Source of the DNA: Mesoterricola sediminis
GTDB taxonomy: Bacteria; Acidobacteriota; Holophagae; Holophagales; Holophagaceae
DNA length: 64,000 nt
Reading direction: 5' to 3'
Assembly: GCF_030295425.1 (NCBI RefSeq)
Contig: NZ_AP027081.1
Span: 1,674,001 to 1,738,000 of the forward strand
A program made the position numbers and the translations under genes. Positions 43,396-51,022 of the stretch are shown one piece after another. Position 1 is the first letter of the stretch; the number at the start of each line of letters is the position of its first letter. Under the pieces are notes generated by a model. The model made no database searches. It saw only the letters and a program-made list of their open reading frames with translations, and was not told where the DNA came from.

Positions 43396-44181
43396 TCACA
43401 GCTTCAGGCAGAGGGCGACGTCGAAGGAGAAGCCGCGCTTGGTGGACGTCTCCAGGACGGGGGCCGCCCCCGTGTAGGTCGTCGGACGGTAGTCCTGGTG
43501 CTTCAGGCCGAAGCTCCGCAGGTTCAGCTCGACGGCGAAGTCCTCGCCGATCTCCTGGCGGAGGCCCGCGAAGGCGCCCGGCGCGAAGCTCGTGCCCGAG
43601 GAGACGAAGGCGAAGCCCTCGTAGTACTTGCCGAGGCTGGTCGCCACCTGGGTGGGGGTGCCGGACGCGTTGACGTACATGGGCCGGAGGGTCCCCGTGA
43701 ACTCGGAGGACACCTTGTAGGCCTCGAGGCTGATCCCGGCGTGCCAGCTCAGGCCCTGGTTCCAGGAGAGCGGCGCGGCGTAGCCGAGCTTCAGGGAGAA
43801 GCCCTGGGCGGACTCCTTGCGCAGGTCGAGGGACTCGTTGGGGCGCAGGAAGTAGGGGTGGCCCGTGGCCGGATCGGCGATGCCCAGGCCCGTCCCCGCG
43901 GGGGCGTGGATGGCGCCGGAGAACGGGGTGGCGTCGTAGTTCTGGCCGGGCAGGATGTCGAACCCCAGCTCCGCCGTGAGGCGGCCGGAGCCGTAGGCGC
44001 GGCTGGCGCCGAGGGCGAAGCCGAAGATCTTGTTGTCCTTGAGCTCCTGGCGGGCCGAGCCGCCCTTGAGGCCGGTCTTGAGCTTCAGGTCGAAGCTCAT
44101 GTCCGGCTCTGCGGCCAGAAGCGGGGCGAAGGCGGCGGCAAGCACGGTCAGGGCCCGGAATGCGGTGAGGCGGTCCTTCAT
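43396..44181 (-). CDS. Outer-membrane beta-barrel protein, first gene of the leftward operon
   Basis: A 261-residue exported protein with signal peptide (FRALTVLAAAFAPLLAAE) and beta-strand pattern (SFDLKLKTGLKGG, FGFALGASRAYGSGRLTAELGF, FSLKLGYAAPLSW, HAGISLEAYKV), ending FDVALCLKL. ATG 44181 follows GGGAGGAAC by four bases; the frame runs further upstream into the divergent galE gene but only as an artefact. It is preceded by a good promoter at 44303-44331. I cannot name the family. Position ahead of the TonB receptor suggests a role in binding or passage of the same glycan. Confidence 0.68.
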   Translation of the reverse strand: MKDRLTAFRALTVLAAAFAPLLAAEPDMSFDLKLKTGLKGGSARQELKDNKIFGFALGASRAYGSGRLTAELGFDILPGQNYDATPFSGAIHAPAGTGLGIADPATGHPYFLRPNESLDLRKESAQGFSLKLGYAAPLSWNQGLSWHAGISLEAYKVSSEFTGTLRPMYVNASGTPTQVATSLGKYYEGFAFVSSGTSFAPGAFAGLRQEIGEDFAVELNLRSFGLKHQDYRPTTYTGAAPVLETSTKRGFSFDVALCLKL

Positions 44182-44302
44182 GGGGTTCCTCCCTGGGTTG
44201 GTTGGGTGATCCGCCCGGGCGGGGCGGAAGCAGTGGGTTCCGGAGGCCGGGGAATATTTTTTTGAGCGAACAAAACAATTGCCCGGGTGAAGAATTTTCT
44301 GT

Positions 44303-44352
44303 AGCTTATGGATGCCCTCCAGCGGGGTCAAGCGGAATATCGCTTCATCCAT
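44303..44352 (-). promoter_or_regulatory. Promoter and candidate operator of the leftward glycan operon
   Basis: On the minus strand TTGACC (44331-44326) and TAAGCT (44308-44303) are 17 bp apart. The -35 element overlaps the palindrome AAGCG-GAATAT-CGCTT (44330-44345). An outer inverted pair ATGGATG/CATCCAT (44308-44314, 44346-44352) encloses all of it. This is a likely binding site for the ROK regulator, by inference. Confidence 0.5.
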
Positions 44353-44446
44353 CAAAATTTTTCGAGTCATCGATAAAACGCCCCGGGTCCCGGGAAGGGG
44401 CCCGGCGGGGTAGGGGCGGGTCTGCCCCGGCGAGCAAGGAGCATGC

Positions 44447-45352
44447 ATGCACATCCTCGTGACCGGCGGCGCCGGATTCATCGGAAGCCATGTGGCGGAC
44501 CGCTGCGTGGCGGAGGGGCACCGGGTGACGGTGCTGGACAACCTGCGGAGCGGGTCGGAGGCCAACGTGAACCCCCGCGCGGACTTCGTGCGCATGGACC
44601 TGCGGGACCCGGGGCTGCCGGCGCTGGTGGGCAAGCTGCGGCCCGAGGCGGTGCTGCACTTCGCGGCCCAGATCGACGTGCGGGTGAGCTGCCAGGATCC
44701 AGTGTTCGACGCGGAGGAGAACGTGCTGGCGACGCTGCGGCTGATCGAGGCCGGGCTGGCCTCGGGGATGGCGCGGTTCGTGTTCGCGTCCAGCGGAGGC
44801 GCGATCTACGGGGAGGCCTCGGGACGGCAGGACGAGGCGCACCCGGAGGTGCCCCTGAACCCGTACGGGGTGGCGAAGCTGGCGGTGGACAAGTATCTGG
44901 CGGCCTACGCGGTGCAGCGGGGCCTGGCGGGCTGCAGCCTGCGGTTCTCGAACGTGTACGGCCCGCGGCAGGGCTCGAAGGGGGAGGCCGGGGTGGTGGC
45001 GGTCTTCTGCAAGGCGCTGCGGGCGGGACGGGCGCCGGTGGTGAACGGGGACGGGCGGCAGACCCGGGACTTCCTGTTCGCGCCGGACATCGCGGAGGCG
45101 GTGTCGCTGGCGCTGGCGCGGCGGGCGACGGGGGTGTTCAACCTGGGGACGGGGATCGAGACGGACATCCGGACCCTGGCGGAGGGGCTGTGCGAACGGG
45201 CCGGGGTGGACCCCGGGGCCATCGTCCACGCGCCGGGGATCGCCGGGGAGCAGCGGCGGTCCTGCCTGGACCCGGGGAAGGCCGCGCGGGAGCTGGACTG
45301 GCGTCCACGCACCGCCTTCGCCGAGGGCCTCGGCCTCACCTGGGACTGGTTC
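44447..45352 (+). repeat. Direct repeat of galE, copy 2
   Basis: 906 bp matching 33453-34358 at about 99%. The two copies lie in the same orientation about 11 kb apart. Confidence 0.9.
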
Positions 45353-45382
45353 AGCCGGAAGGGGGACGCGCATGAAGCTTGA
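44447..45382 (+). CDS. galE: UDP-glucose 4-epimerase-like NAD-dependent epimerase, copy 2
   Basis: First gene of the rightward operon, 311 residues. Motifs and the first 302 residues are the same as in copy 1; only the last nine residues differ (SRKGDAHEA). In this operon it would interconvert UDP-Gal/UDP-Glc or UDP-GalNAc/UDP-GlcNAc made from sugar 1-phosphates by the next two genes, as in the galacto-N-biose pathway. ATG 44447 follows AAGGAGC. An overlapping ATG at 44443 is out of frame. Its end overlaps the nucleotidyltransferase gene by 11 bp. Being in the operon, this is likely the working copy. Confidence 0.92.
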   Translation: MHILVTGGAGFIGSHVADRCVAEGHRVTVLDNLRSGSEANVNPRADFVRMDLRDPGLPALVGKLRPEAVLHFAAQIDVRVSCQDPVFDAEENVLATLRLIEAGLASGMARFVFASSGGAIYGEASGRQDEAHPEVPLNPYGVAKLAVDKYLAAYAVQRGLAGCSLRFSNVYGPRQGSKGEAGVVAVFCKALRAGRAPVVNGDGRQTRDFLFAPDIAEAVSLALARRATGVFNLGTGIETDIRTLAEGLCERAGVDPGAIVHAPGIAGEQRRSCLDPGKAARELDWRPRTAFAEGLGLTWDWFSRKGDAHEA

Positions 45383-46280
45383 GATGGTGGTGATGGCGGC
45401 CGGGATGGGCAGCCGGTTCGGCGGCGTCAAGCAGCTGGAGGCGGTGGGCCCCGCCGGCGAGACGATGATGGACTTCGCCGTCCACGACGCCCTGGCCGCG
45501 GGCGTGGAACGGGTCGTCTTCGTGATCCGGCGGGAGCTCGAGGCGGATTTCCGGGCCCAGGTGGCCTCCCGCTACGAGGACCGGGTGGAGGTGGCCTGCG
45601 CCTTCCAGGACCTGGACGACATCCCCGCCGGGCACCGGCCCCCCGAAGGCCGGACCAAGCCCTGGGGGACGGGCCACGCGGTGCTCGCCGCGCGGCACCA
45701 CGTGGAAGGCCCCTTCATCGTCATCAACGCGGACGACTTCTACGGCGCCCACGCGTTCCAGGCCCTCGCCGGGGCCCTCCGGGAACCCGCGGCGGGGCCG
45801 TTGCCGGTCCACGCCATGGTGGCCTTCCGCCTGGCCAACACCCTGTCGCCGCACGGGACCGTGGCCCGGGGCCTCTGCGACCTCACGGCGTCCGGGACCC
45901 TGGCGGGGATCCGGGAGCACACGGGGATCCGCGCCCTGCCCGGAGGCGGGGCCGACGAGGCGGGTCCCGGGGGCCTGGTCCGCTTCACGGGGGAAGAGCC
46001 CGTCTCCATGAACATGTGGGGATTCCGGCCCGGCATGATGGCGGCCCTGGAGGGCTACTTCAAGGCCTTCCTGTCCCGGCTGGGCGGGGACCCCAAGGCG
46101 GAGTTCTACCTCCCCGCGGCGGTGGACGCCCTCATCCAGGAGGGGAGGGCCCAGGTGCGCGTGCTGGAGACCCCCGGCCGCTGGTTCGGAATAACCTACA
46201 AGGAGGACCGCGCGCGGGTCCAGGCCGAAATCAGGGCCCTGGTCGCGGCCGGGCAGTACCCGAAGGCTGGAGGAATCTGA
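45372..46280 (+). CDS. Sugar-1-phosphate nucleotidyltransferase
   Basis: A 302-residue enzyme predicted to transfer a nucleotide to a sugar 1-phosphate. It has the nucleotidyltransferase signature MAAGMGSRFGGVKQLEAVG at the N-terminus, the metal Asp in FIVINADDFYG, and a MNMWGFRPGMMAALEGYF product-site region. Similar genes lie next to N-acetylhexosamine 1-kinases in bifidobacterial and gut glycan clusters. It overlaps galE by 11 bp and ends one base before the kinase gene. The natural substrate is probably GalNAc-1-P, GlcNAc-1-P or Gal-1-P, with UTP; this is inferred from the neighbours. Confidence 0.85.
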   Translation: MKLEMVVMAAGMGSRFGGVKQLEAVGPAGETMMDFAVHDALAAGVERVVFVIRRELEADFRAQVASRYEDRVEVACAFQDLDDIPAGHRPPEGRTKPWGTGHAVLAARHHVEGPFIVINADDFYGAHAFQALAGALREPAAGPLPVHAMVAFRLANTLSPHGTVARGLCDLTASGTLAGIREHTGIRALPGGGADEAGPGGLVRFTGEEPVSMNMWGFRPGMMAALEGYFKAFLSRLGGDPKAEFYLPAAVDALIQEGRAQVRVLETPGRWFGITYKEDRARVQAEIRALVAAGQYPKAGGI

Positions 46281-46281
46281 C

Positions 46282-47412
46282 ATGGAAGCCCAGGAAACGC
46301 TTCTCAGGACCGTCTTGGGACGGTTCCTCGTCGAGGCGGACTTCATCTCCGGACGGCCCCACGGGACCGGACACATCAACGACACCTTCGCGGTGACCTG
46401 CGACCTGGGCGGGCGCCGGATCCGCCTCCTCCTCCAGCGCCTCAACACGCGGATCTTCCTGAAGCCCGCCGAGCTGATGCGGAACATCGAGGCGGTCACC
46501 AGCCACATCCGCCGCAAGCTGGAGGCCCTCGGGCTCCCCTGCAGCCGGCGCGTCCTCACCCTGGTCCAGGCCCGGGAGGGGGGGACCCCCTACGTGGACG
46601 ACCCGGTCCTGGGCTTCTGGCGCTGCTACGTGTTCATCGAAGGGGCCCGCACCTTCGACGTGATCGAGAGCCCGTCCCAGGCCTTCCAGGCCGCGCGGGC
46701 CTTCGGCGCCTTTCAGGGGCTCCTCGCCGACTACGACGGACCGCCACTCCACGAGACGATCCCGGCCTTCCATCACACCCCGGGCCGGCTCCAGCGCCTC
46801 CTGGACGCCGCCGCCCGCGACCCCCTGGGCCGCGCCGCCGGCTGCGCCGAGGACCTGGCCTTCGCCCGCTCCCGGGCGCCGCTGGCCCCGGTCCTGGCGG
46901 ACCTGCAGGCCGCGGGCGCCATCCCGGAGCGGATCACCCACAACGACACCAAGCTCAACAACGTCATGCTCGACGAGGAGACCGGCGAGGGCGTCTGCGT
47001 GGTCGACCTGGACACGGTGATGCCGGGCCTCTCCCTCTTCGATTTCGGCGACATGGTCCGGACCGCCTGCAATCCCCTGGCCGAGGACGACCCCGATGTG
47101 GGCGGCCTGGAGGCCCGCGAGGACATGTTCATGGCCCTGGCCGAGGGCTACCTGGAGGGGACCGGCGGCGCCCTCCTGGCCGTGGAGCGCGACCTGCTGG
47201 TCACCGCCGGGCAGCTGCTCACCTACGAGTGCGGCCTCCGGTTCCTCACCGACCACCTGGAGGGGGATACCTACTTCCGCATCCACCGGCCCGGCCACAA
47301 CCTGGACAGGGCCCGCAACCAGTTCGCCCTCCTGCGCGGCCTCGAGCGCCAGGAAACGGGCCTCCGCCGGAGGCTCTCCGCCCTTCCCGCCCTCGCCGGC
47401 GGCCGATCCTGA
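46282..47412 (+). CDS. nahK: N-acetylhexosamine 1-kinase-like phosphotransferase
   Basis: A 376-residue kinase of the aminoglycoside phosphotransferase fold. NahK-like features are GRPHGTGHINDTFAV near the start (nucleotide loop), YVFIEGARTFDVI, the catalytic loop ITHNDTKLNNVMLD (Asp in HND) and the metal Asp in VVDLDTVMPGLSLFDFGD. Bifidobacterial NahK phosphorylates GlcNAc or GalNAc at C1 in the lacto-N-biose/galacto-N-biose pathway. Its place between a nucleotidyltransferase and a sugar porter in an operon led by galE strongly supports the same job. No GH112 phosphorylase is present, so free N-acetylhexosamine must come from the hydrolases downstream. Confidence 0.85.
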   Translation: MEAQETLLRTVLGRFLVEADFISGRPHGTGHINDTFAVTCDLGGRRIRLLLQRLNTRIFLKPAELMRNIEAVTSHIRRKLEALGLPCSRRVLTLVQAREGGTPYVDDPVLGFWRCYVFIEGARTFDVIESPSQAFQAARAFGAFQGLLADYDGPPLHETIPAFHHTPGRLQRLLDAAARDPLGRAAGCAEDLAFARSRAPLAPVLADLQAAGAIPERITHNDTKLNNVMLDEETGEGVCVVDLDTVMPGLSLFDFGDMVRTACNPLAEDDPDVGGLEAREDMFMALAEGYLEGTGGALLAVERDLLVTAGQLLTYECGLRFLTDHLEGDTYFRIHRPGHNLDRARNQFALLRGLERQETGLRRRLSALPALAGGRS

Positions 47413-47425
47413 TCCCGGGGGAACC

Positions 47426-49222
47426 ATGAGCAGCACCCGCAACGTCCGCCAGATGCGCTACCTCCTCTTCATCGCCGGCATGGGCGGCCTCCTCTACGGC
47501 ATCGACCTCGGCATCATCGCCGGCGCGCTGCCCTACCTGGAATCCACCGCCTCCGTCGCGTGGCGGCTCAACGCCCAGCAGATGTCCTTCATCGTGGCCG
47601 CGGTCCTGCTGGGGAGCGTCCTCAGCTCCCTCTTCGCGGGGGCCCTCTCGGACCTCCTGGGCCGCAAGCCCGTCATGGTGCTCGCGGGCCTCCTCTTCAC
47701 CCTCAGCATCCCCGTCATCGCCCTGGCCGGGGGCTACACGCCCCTCCTGCTCGGGCGGCTCCTCCAGGGGGTGAGCGGCGGCCTCATCGGGGTCGTCGTC
47801 CCCCTCTACCTGGCGGAATGCCTGGGGGCGGGCAACCGCGGGAAGGGCACGGGGATCTTCCAGCTCCTCCTCACCTTCGGTCTCGTGGTGGCCGCCCTGA
47901 TCGGGCTCCACAACGCCTGGAAGGTGGACCAGGCCGTCAAGGCCGCCCACGCCGCCGCCGATCCCGCCTCCCAGGCCGCCCTCATCTTCGCGGCCAAGGA
48001 CCACGCCTGGCGGAACATCTTCTGGATGGCCCTGGCGCCGGGCCTGGTCTTCACCCTGGGCAGCCTGGCCCTGGCCGAGTCGCCCCGGTGGCTGTTCCGC
48101 AGGGGCCGCCTGGAGGCCGCCCGGGCCGCCCTCCTCCGCACCCGGAGCGCGGCCGAGGCGGACCTGGAGCTGGGGGAGATGGGCGCGGCCGCGTTCCCCG
48201 CGGGCGAGGCCGGCGCGAAGGACTCCCTGTTCAGCCGCCGCTACGTGATCCCCTTCGTCCTCGCCTGCGTCATCCTCGCCTGCACCCAGGCCACGGGCGC
48301 CAATTCCATCCTGGCCTACGTGGTGAACATCCTGAACCAGGCGGGGCTCTCCGGCGCCGTCGCGAACCTGGGGGACGTGAGCCTCAAGGTCCTGAACGCG
48401 GTCATGACCGTCGTCGCCGTGGCCCTGGTGGACCGGAAGGGCCGGAAGTTCCTGCTGATGGTGGGCACCGGCGGCATCGTCGTGAGCCTGACCCTGGCTT
48501 CTCTCCTCTTCTTCTCCAGCGAGCGCGGCCGCGTCGACCACCGCCAGGCCGTCCAGGCCATGGTCGCCGGGGATGCCCTGGACCTGGACTTCGGCCAGGC
48601 CTTCGCCGGGCCCCTGGCGGCCGCGGCCCGGGAGGGCCGGCCTGCGCAGCTCACCCTCGTCTACGCGTACGGCCCGTTCACCGATGTGCGGACCCGGCGC
48701 ACCGACGACCCCGATCCCAAGCCCCTGCGCCTGAGCCGGGACACCACGGTCCAGGCCGACAGCGTCCTGGGCCGGGCCTTCCGCCGGCTCCACCTGAACC
48801 CCTTCCCGGATCCCGCCGAGGGCGCGAACGCGCCCCTGGTCATCCGGAAGGCGGAGGTGGGCCCCGTGCCCGGCGCCGCCCACGGGTGGCTCACGGCCCT
48901 GTGCATCGCCGCCTTCATCGCCTTCTACGCCTCCGGCCCCGGGGTCTGCGTGTGGCTCGCCCTCTCCGAGCTCATGCCCACCCGCATCCGCTCCAACGGC
49001 ATGAGCGTGGCCCTGCTGGTGAACCAGTTCGTCTCCACGGCCATCGCCGCCGTCTTCCTGCCCGTGGTGGGGACCTACGGCTACGGCGCCATGTTCCTCT
49101 TCTGGGCCTGCTGCACCGTGGTCTACTTCCTGGCCGCCACCTTCGTGCTGCCGGAGACCAAGGGCAGGACGCTCGAGGAGATCGAGGCCCACTTCGCCGG
49201 CCGCAAGGGAGCGGCGCGGTGA
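47426..49222 (+). CDS. Sugar porter-family MFS transporter with large periplasmic insertion
   Basis: A 598-residue inner-membrane symporter, about 120 residues longer than usual. Standard sugar-porter marks are GGLLYGIDLGIIAGALP, SDLLGRKPVM (loop 2-3), LLGRLLQGVSGG, PLYLAEC, AESPRWLFRRG and the closing PETKGRTLEEIEAHF. Two hydrophilic insertions face the periplasm: about 35 residues between helices 5 and 6 (162-197) and about 120 residues between helices 9 and 10 (366-486). It likely takes up the sugar released by the exported glycosidases. It lies 13 bp after nahK, and its stop overlaps the GTG start of the beta-galactosidase gene. Confidence 0.87.
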   Translation: MSSTRNVRQMRYLLFIAGMGGLLYGIDLGIIAGALPYLESTASVAWRLNAQQMSFIVAAVLLGSVLSSLFAGALSDLLGRKPVMVLAGLLFTLSIPVIALAGGYTPLLLGRLLQGVSGGLIGVVVPLYLAECLGAGNRGKGTGIFQLLLTFGLVVAALIGLHNAWKVDQAVKAAHAAADPASQAALIFAAKDHAWRNIFWMALAPGLVFTLGSLALAESPRWLFRRGRLEAARAALLRTRSAAEADLELGEMGAAAFPAGEAGAKDSLFSRRYVIPFVLACVILACTQATGANSILAYVVNILNQAGLSGAVANLGDVSLKVLNAVMTVVAVALVDRKGRKFLLMVGTGGIVVSLTLASLLFFSSERGRVDHRQAVQAMVAGDALDLDFGQAFAGPLAAAAREGRPAQLTLVYAYGPFTDVRTRRTDDPDPKPLRLSRDTTVQADSVLGRAFRRLHLNPFPDPAEGANAPLVIRKAEVGPVPGAAHGWLTALCIAAFIAFYASGPGVCVWLALSELMPTRIRSNGMSVALLVNQFVSTAIAAVFLPVVGTYGYGAMFLFWACCTVVYFLAATFVLPETKGRTLEEIEAHFAGRKGAAR

Positions 49223-51006
49223 GGGCCCTCCTCCTCTGCGCCCTCGCCCTGGCGGCCCAGGCCGGCCAGCCCCGGACCTTCCAGGTCCGCGGGGGCGCCT
49301 TCGTCCTGGACGGGGCCCCGGTCCAGATCCGGAGCGGGGAGATGCACTACCCGCGGGTGAGCCCGGACCAGTGGCGGCCCCGCATGCGCATGATGAAGGC
49401 CATGGGCCTCAACGCCCTCTGCACCTACGTCTTCTGGAACCTCCACGAGCCCGCCCCGGGGCGCTTCGACTTCTCCGGGGGCCTGGACCTGGAGGCCTAC
49501 CTCCACACCGCCGCCGAGGAGGGCCTGATGGTCCTCCTGCGGCCGGGCCCCTATGTGTGCGCGGAGTGGGAATTCGGCGGACTTCCGGCCTGGCTCCTCG
49601 CGGAGCCGGACCTCCAGGTCCGCACCGCCGATCCCCGGTTCCTGGCCGCCGCCCGGCGCTACCTGGAGGAGGTGGGGCGCCGGGTCCGGGGCCTGCAGGT
49701 CACCCGGGGCGGGCCCATCGTCCTCGTGCAGGCGGAGAACGAATACGGCTCCTTCGGCAAGGACGAGGCCTACAAGGCGGCCATCCTCGGGATGTTCCGG
49801 GCGGCCTTCGAGGTGCCCCTCTACACGAGCGACGGCCCTGACGCCGCGCTCCTGGCCGCCGGGGCGATGCCCGGCCTGCCGCCGGCGGTGAACTTCGGGG
49901 CCGGGGACGATCCCTCCGGCGCCTTCGAGGCCCTGGCGGCCTTCCGCCCGGGGACCCCCGCCTTCTGCGGGGAGTACTGGACGGGCTGGTTCGACCACGT
50001 GGGCGAGGCCCATCACCGGGTGCCGCCGGGGCCGGGGGCCGCGGGCGTGGCCTGGATGAACGCCCGGGGCGTCAGCTACAACCTCTACATGTTCCACGGC
50101 GGCACCACGTTCGGCTTCATGAACGGGGCCAACTGGGCCGGGCGCTACCAGCCCGATGTCTCCAGCTACGACTACGACGCCCTCCTGGACGAGGCGGGGC
50201 GGCCCACCGCCAAGTACTTCGCCTACCGCGAGGCCATCCGCGGGACCCTGCCCGCCGGCGCGGAGCTCCCCCCCGTGCCGGCCGCGCCCCGGACCCGGGC
50301 CATCCCCGCCTTCCCCTTCCGGGAGGCGGCGCCCCTGGAGGGCCTCCTGGGGACCCCCATCGCCGCGGAGCGCCCCCGCGCCCAGGAGGCCCTGGGCCAG
50401 GCCACGGGCTGGACCCTCTACCGCCACGTGCCCGCCGCCGCGGCGAGGGGCGTGCTGGAGGTGAAGGGCCTGAAGGACTTCGCCCTGGTCCGCCAGGGGG
50501 ACCGCATCCTGGGGACCCTGGACCGGCGCCTGGGCCAGAGCTGCCTGGACGTGGTCCTGGAAGCCGGACGCCCCCTGGATCTCCTCGTGGAGAACGGGGG
50601 CCGCATCAACTTCTCCCGGGAGCTGCAGAACGAGCGCAAGGGCCTGGCCGACGTCCTCCTGGACGGGAAGGCCCTGCGCGGCTGGGACCATCACCCCCTC
50701 CCCATGGCCGACCTCGCCGGCCTCCGGTTCCGCCGGGGGCCCGTGAAGGGCCCCGCCTTCCACCGGGCGGCCTTCCGGCTCGCGGCCCCCTGCGACACCT
50801 TCCTGGACGTGCGCGGCTGGGGCAAGGGCTTCGTGCGGGTCAACGGCCGGAACCTGGGCCGGTTCTGGGACAAGGGGCCCCAGCGGGCCCTCTTCTGCCC
50901 GGCCTCCTTCCTGCGGGCCGGCCTCAACGAGATCGTCGTTTTCGACCTGGAGGACCGGGGCCGCCGCACCATGGCCGGCCTCCCGGATCCCCCCGACCAA
51001 CCCTGA
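49219..51006 (+). CDS. Exported beta-galactosidase, family GH35
   Basis: A 595-residue glycosidase. The GTG start at 49219 overlaps the transporter stop (GTGA), and the product begins with a short signal peptide (VRALLLCALALAAQAG). GH35 features: SGEMHYPRVSPDQW, TYVFWNLHEPAPG, RPGPYVCAEWEFGG, the acid/base Glu175 in QAENEYGS and the nucleophile Glu252 in CGEYWTGWFDH. A C-terminal beta domain (about 390-590) is like the galactose-binding modules of this family. It would remove terminal beta-galactose from glycans outside the cytoplasm. It is followed 16 bp later by the clan GH-D gene, which completes the operon. Confidence 0.92.
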   Translation: MRALLLCALALAAQAGQPRTFQVRGGAFVLDGAPVQIRSGEMHYPRVSPDQWRPRMRMMKAMGLNALCTYVFWNLHEPAPGRFDFSGGLDLEAYLHTAAEEGLMVLLRPGPYVCAEWEFGGLPAWLLAEPDLQVRTADPRFLAAARRYLEEVGRRVRGLQVTRGGPIVLVQAENEYGSFGKDEAYKAAILGMFRAAFEVPLYTSDGPDAALLAAGAMPGLPPAVNFGAGDDPSGAFEALAAFRPGTPAFCGEYWTGWFDHVGEAHHRVPPGPGAAGVAWMNARGVSYNLYMFHGGTTFGFMNGANWAGRYQPDVSSYDYDALLDEAGRPTAKYFAYREAIRGTLPAGAELPPVPAAPRTRAIPAFPFREAAPLEGLLGTPIAAERPRAQEALGQATGWTLYRHVPAAAARGVLEVKGLKDFALVRQGDRILGTLDRRLGQSCLDVVLEAGRPLDLLVENGGRINFSRELQNERKGLADVLLDGKALRGWDHHPLPMADLAGLRFRRGPVKGPAFHRAAFRLAAPCDTFLDVRGWGKGFVRVNGRNLGRFWDKGPQRALFCPASFLRAGLNEIVVFDLEDRGRRTMAGLPDPPDQP

Positions 51007-51022
51007 TTCGACCGGAGCTCCC

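Noticed and set aside
39819-43673. A 1284-codon frame opposite the TonB receptor gene
   Set aside because: It is a long antisense frame caused by high GC; composition is low-complexity and no domain is visible, while the opposite strand gives a clear receptor.
34359-44446. The segment between the galE repeats as a composite transposon
   Set aside because: No transposase or integrase lies in it and the repeats are ordinary gene copies, not IS elements.
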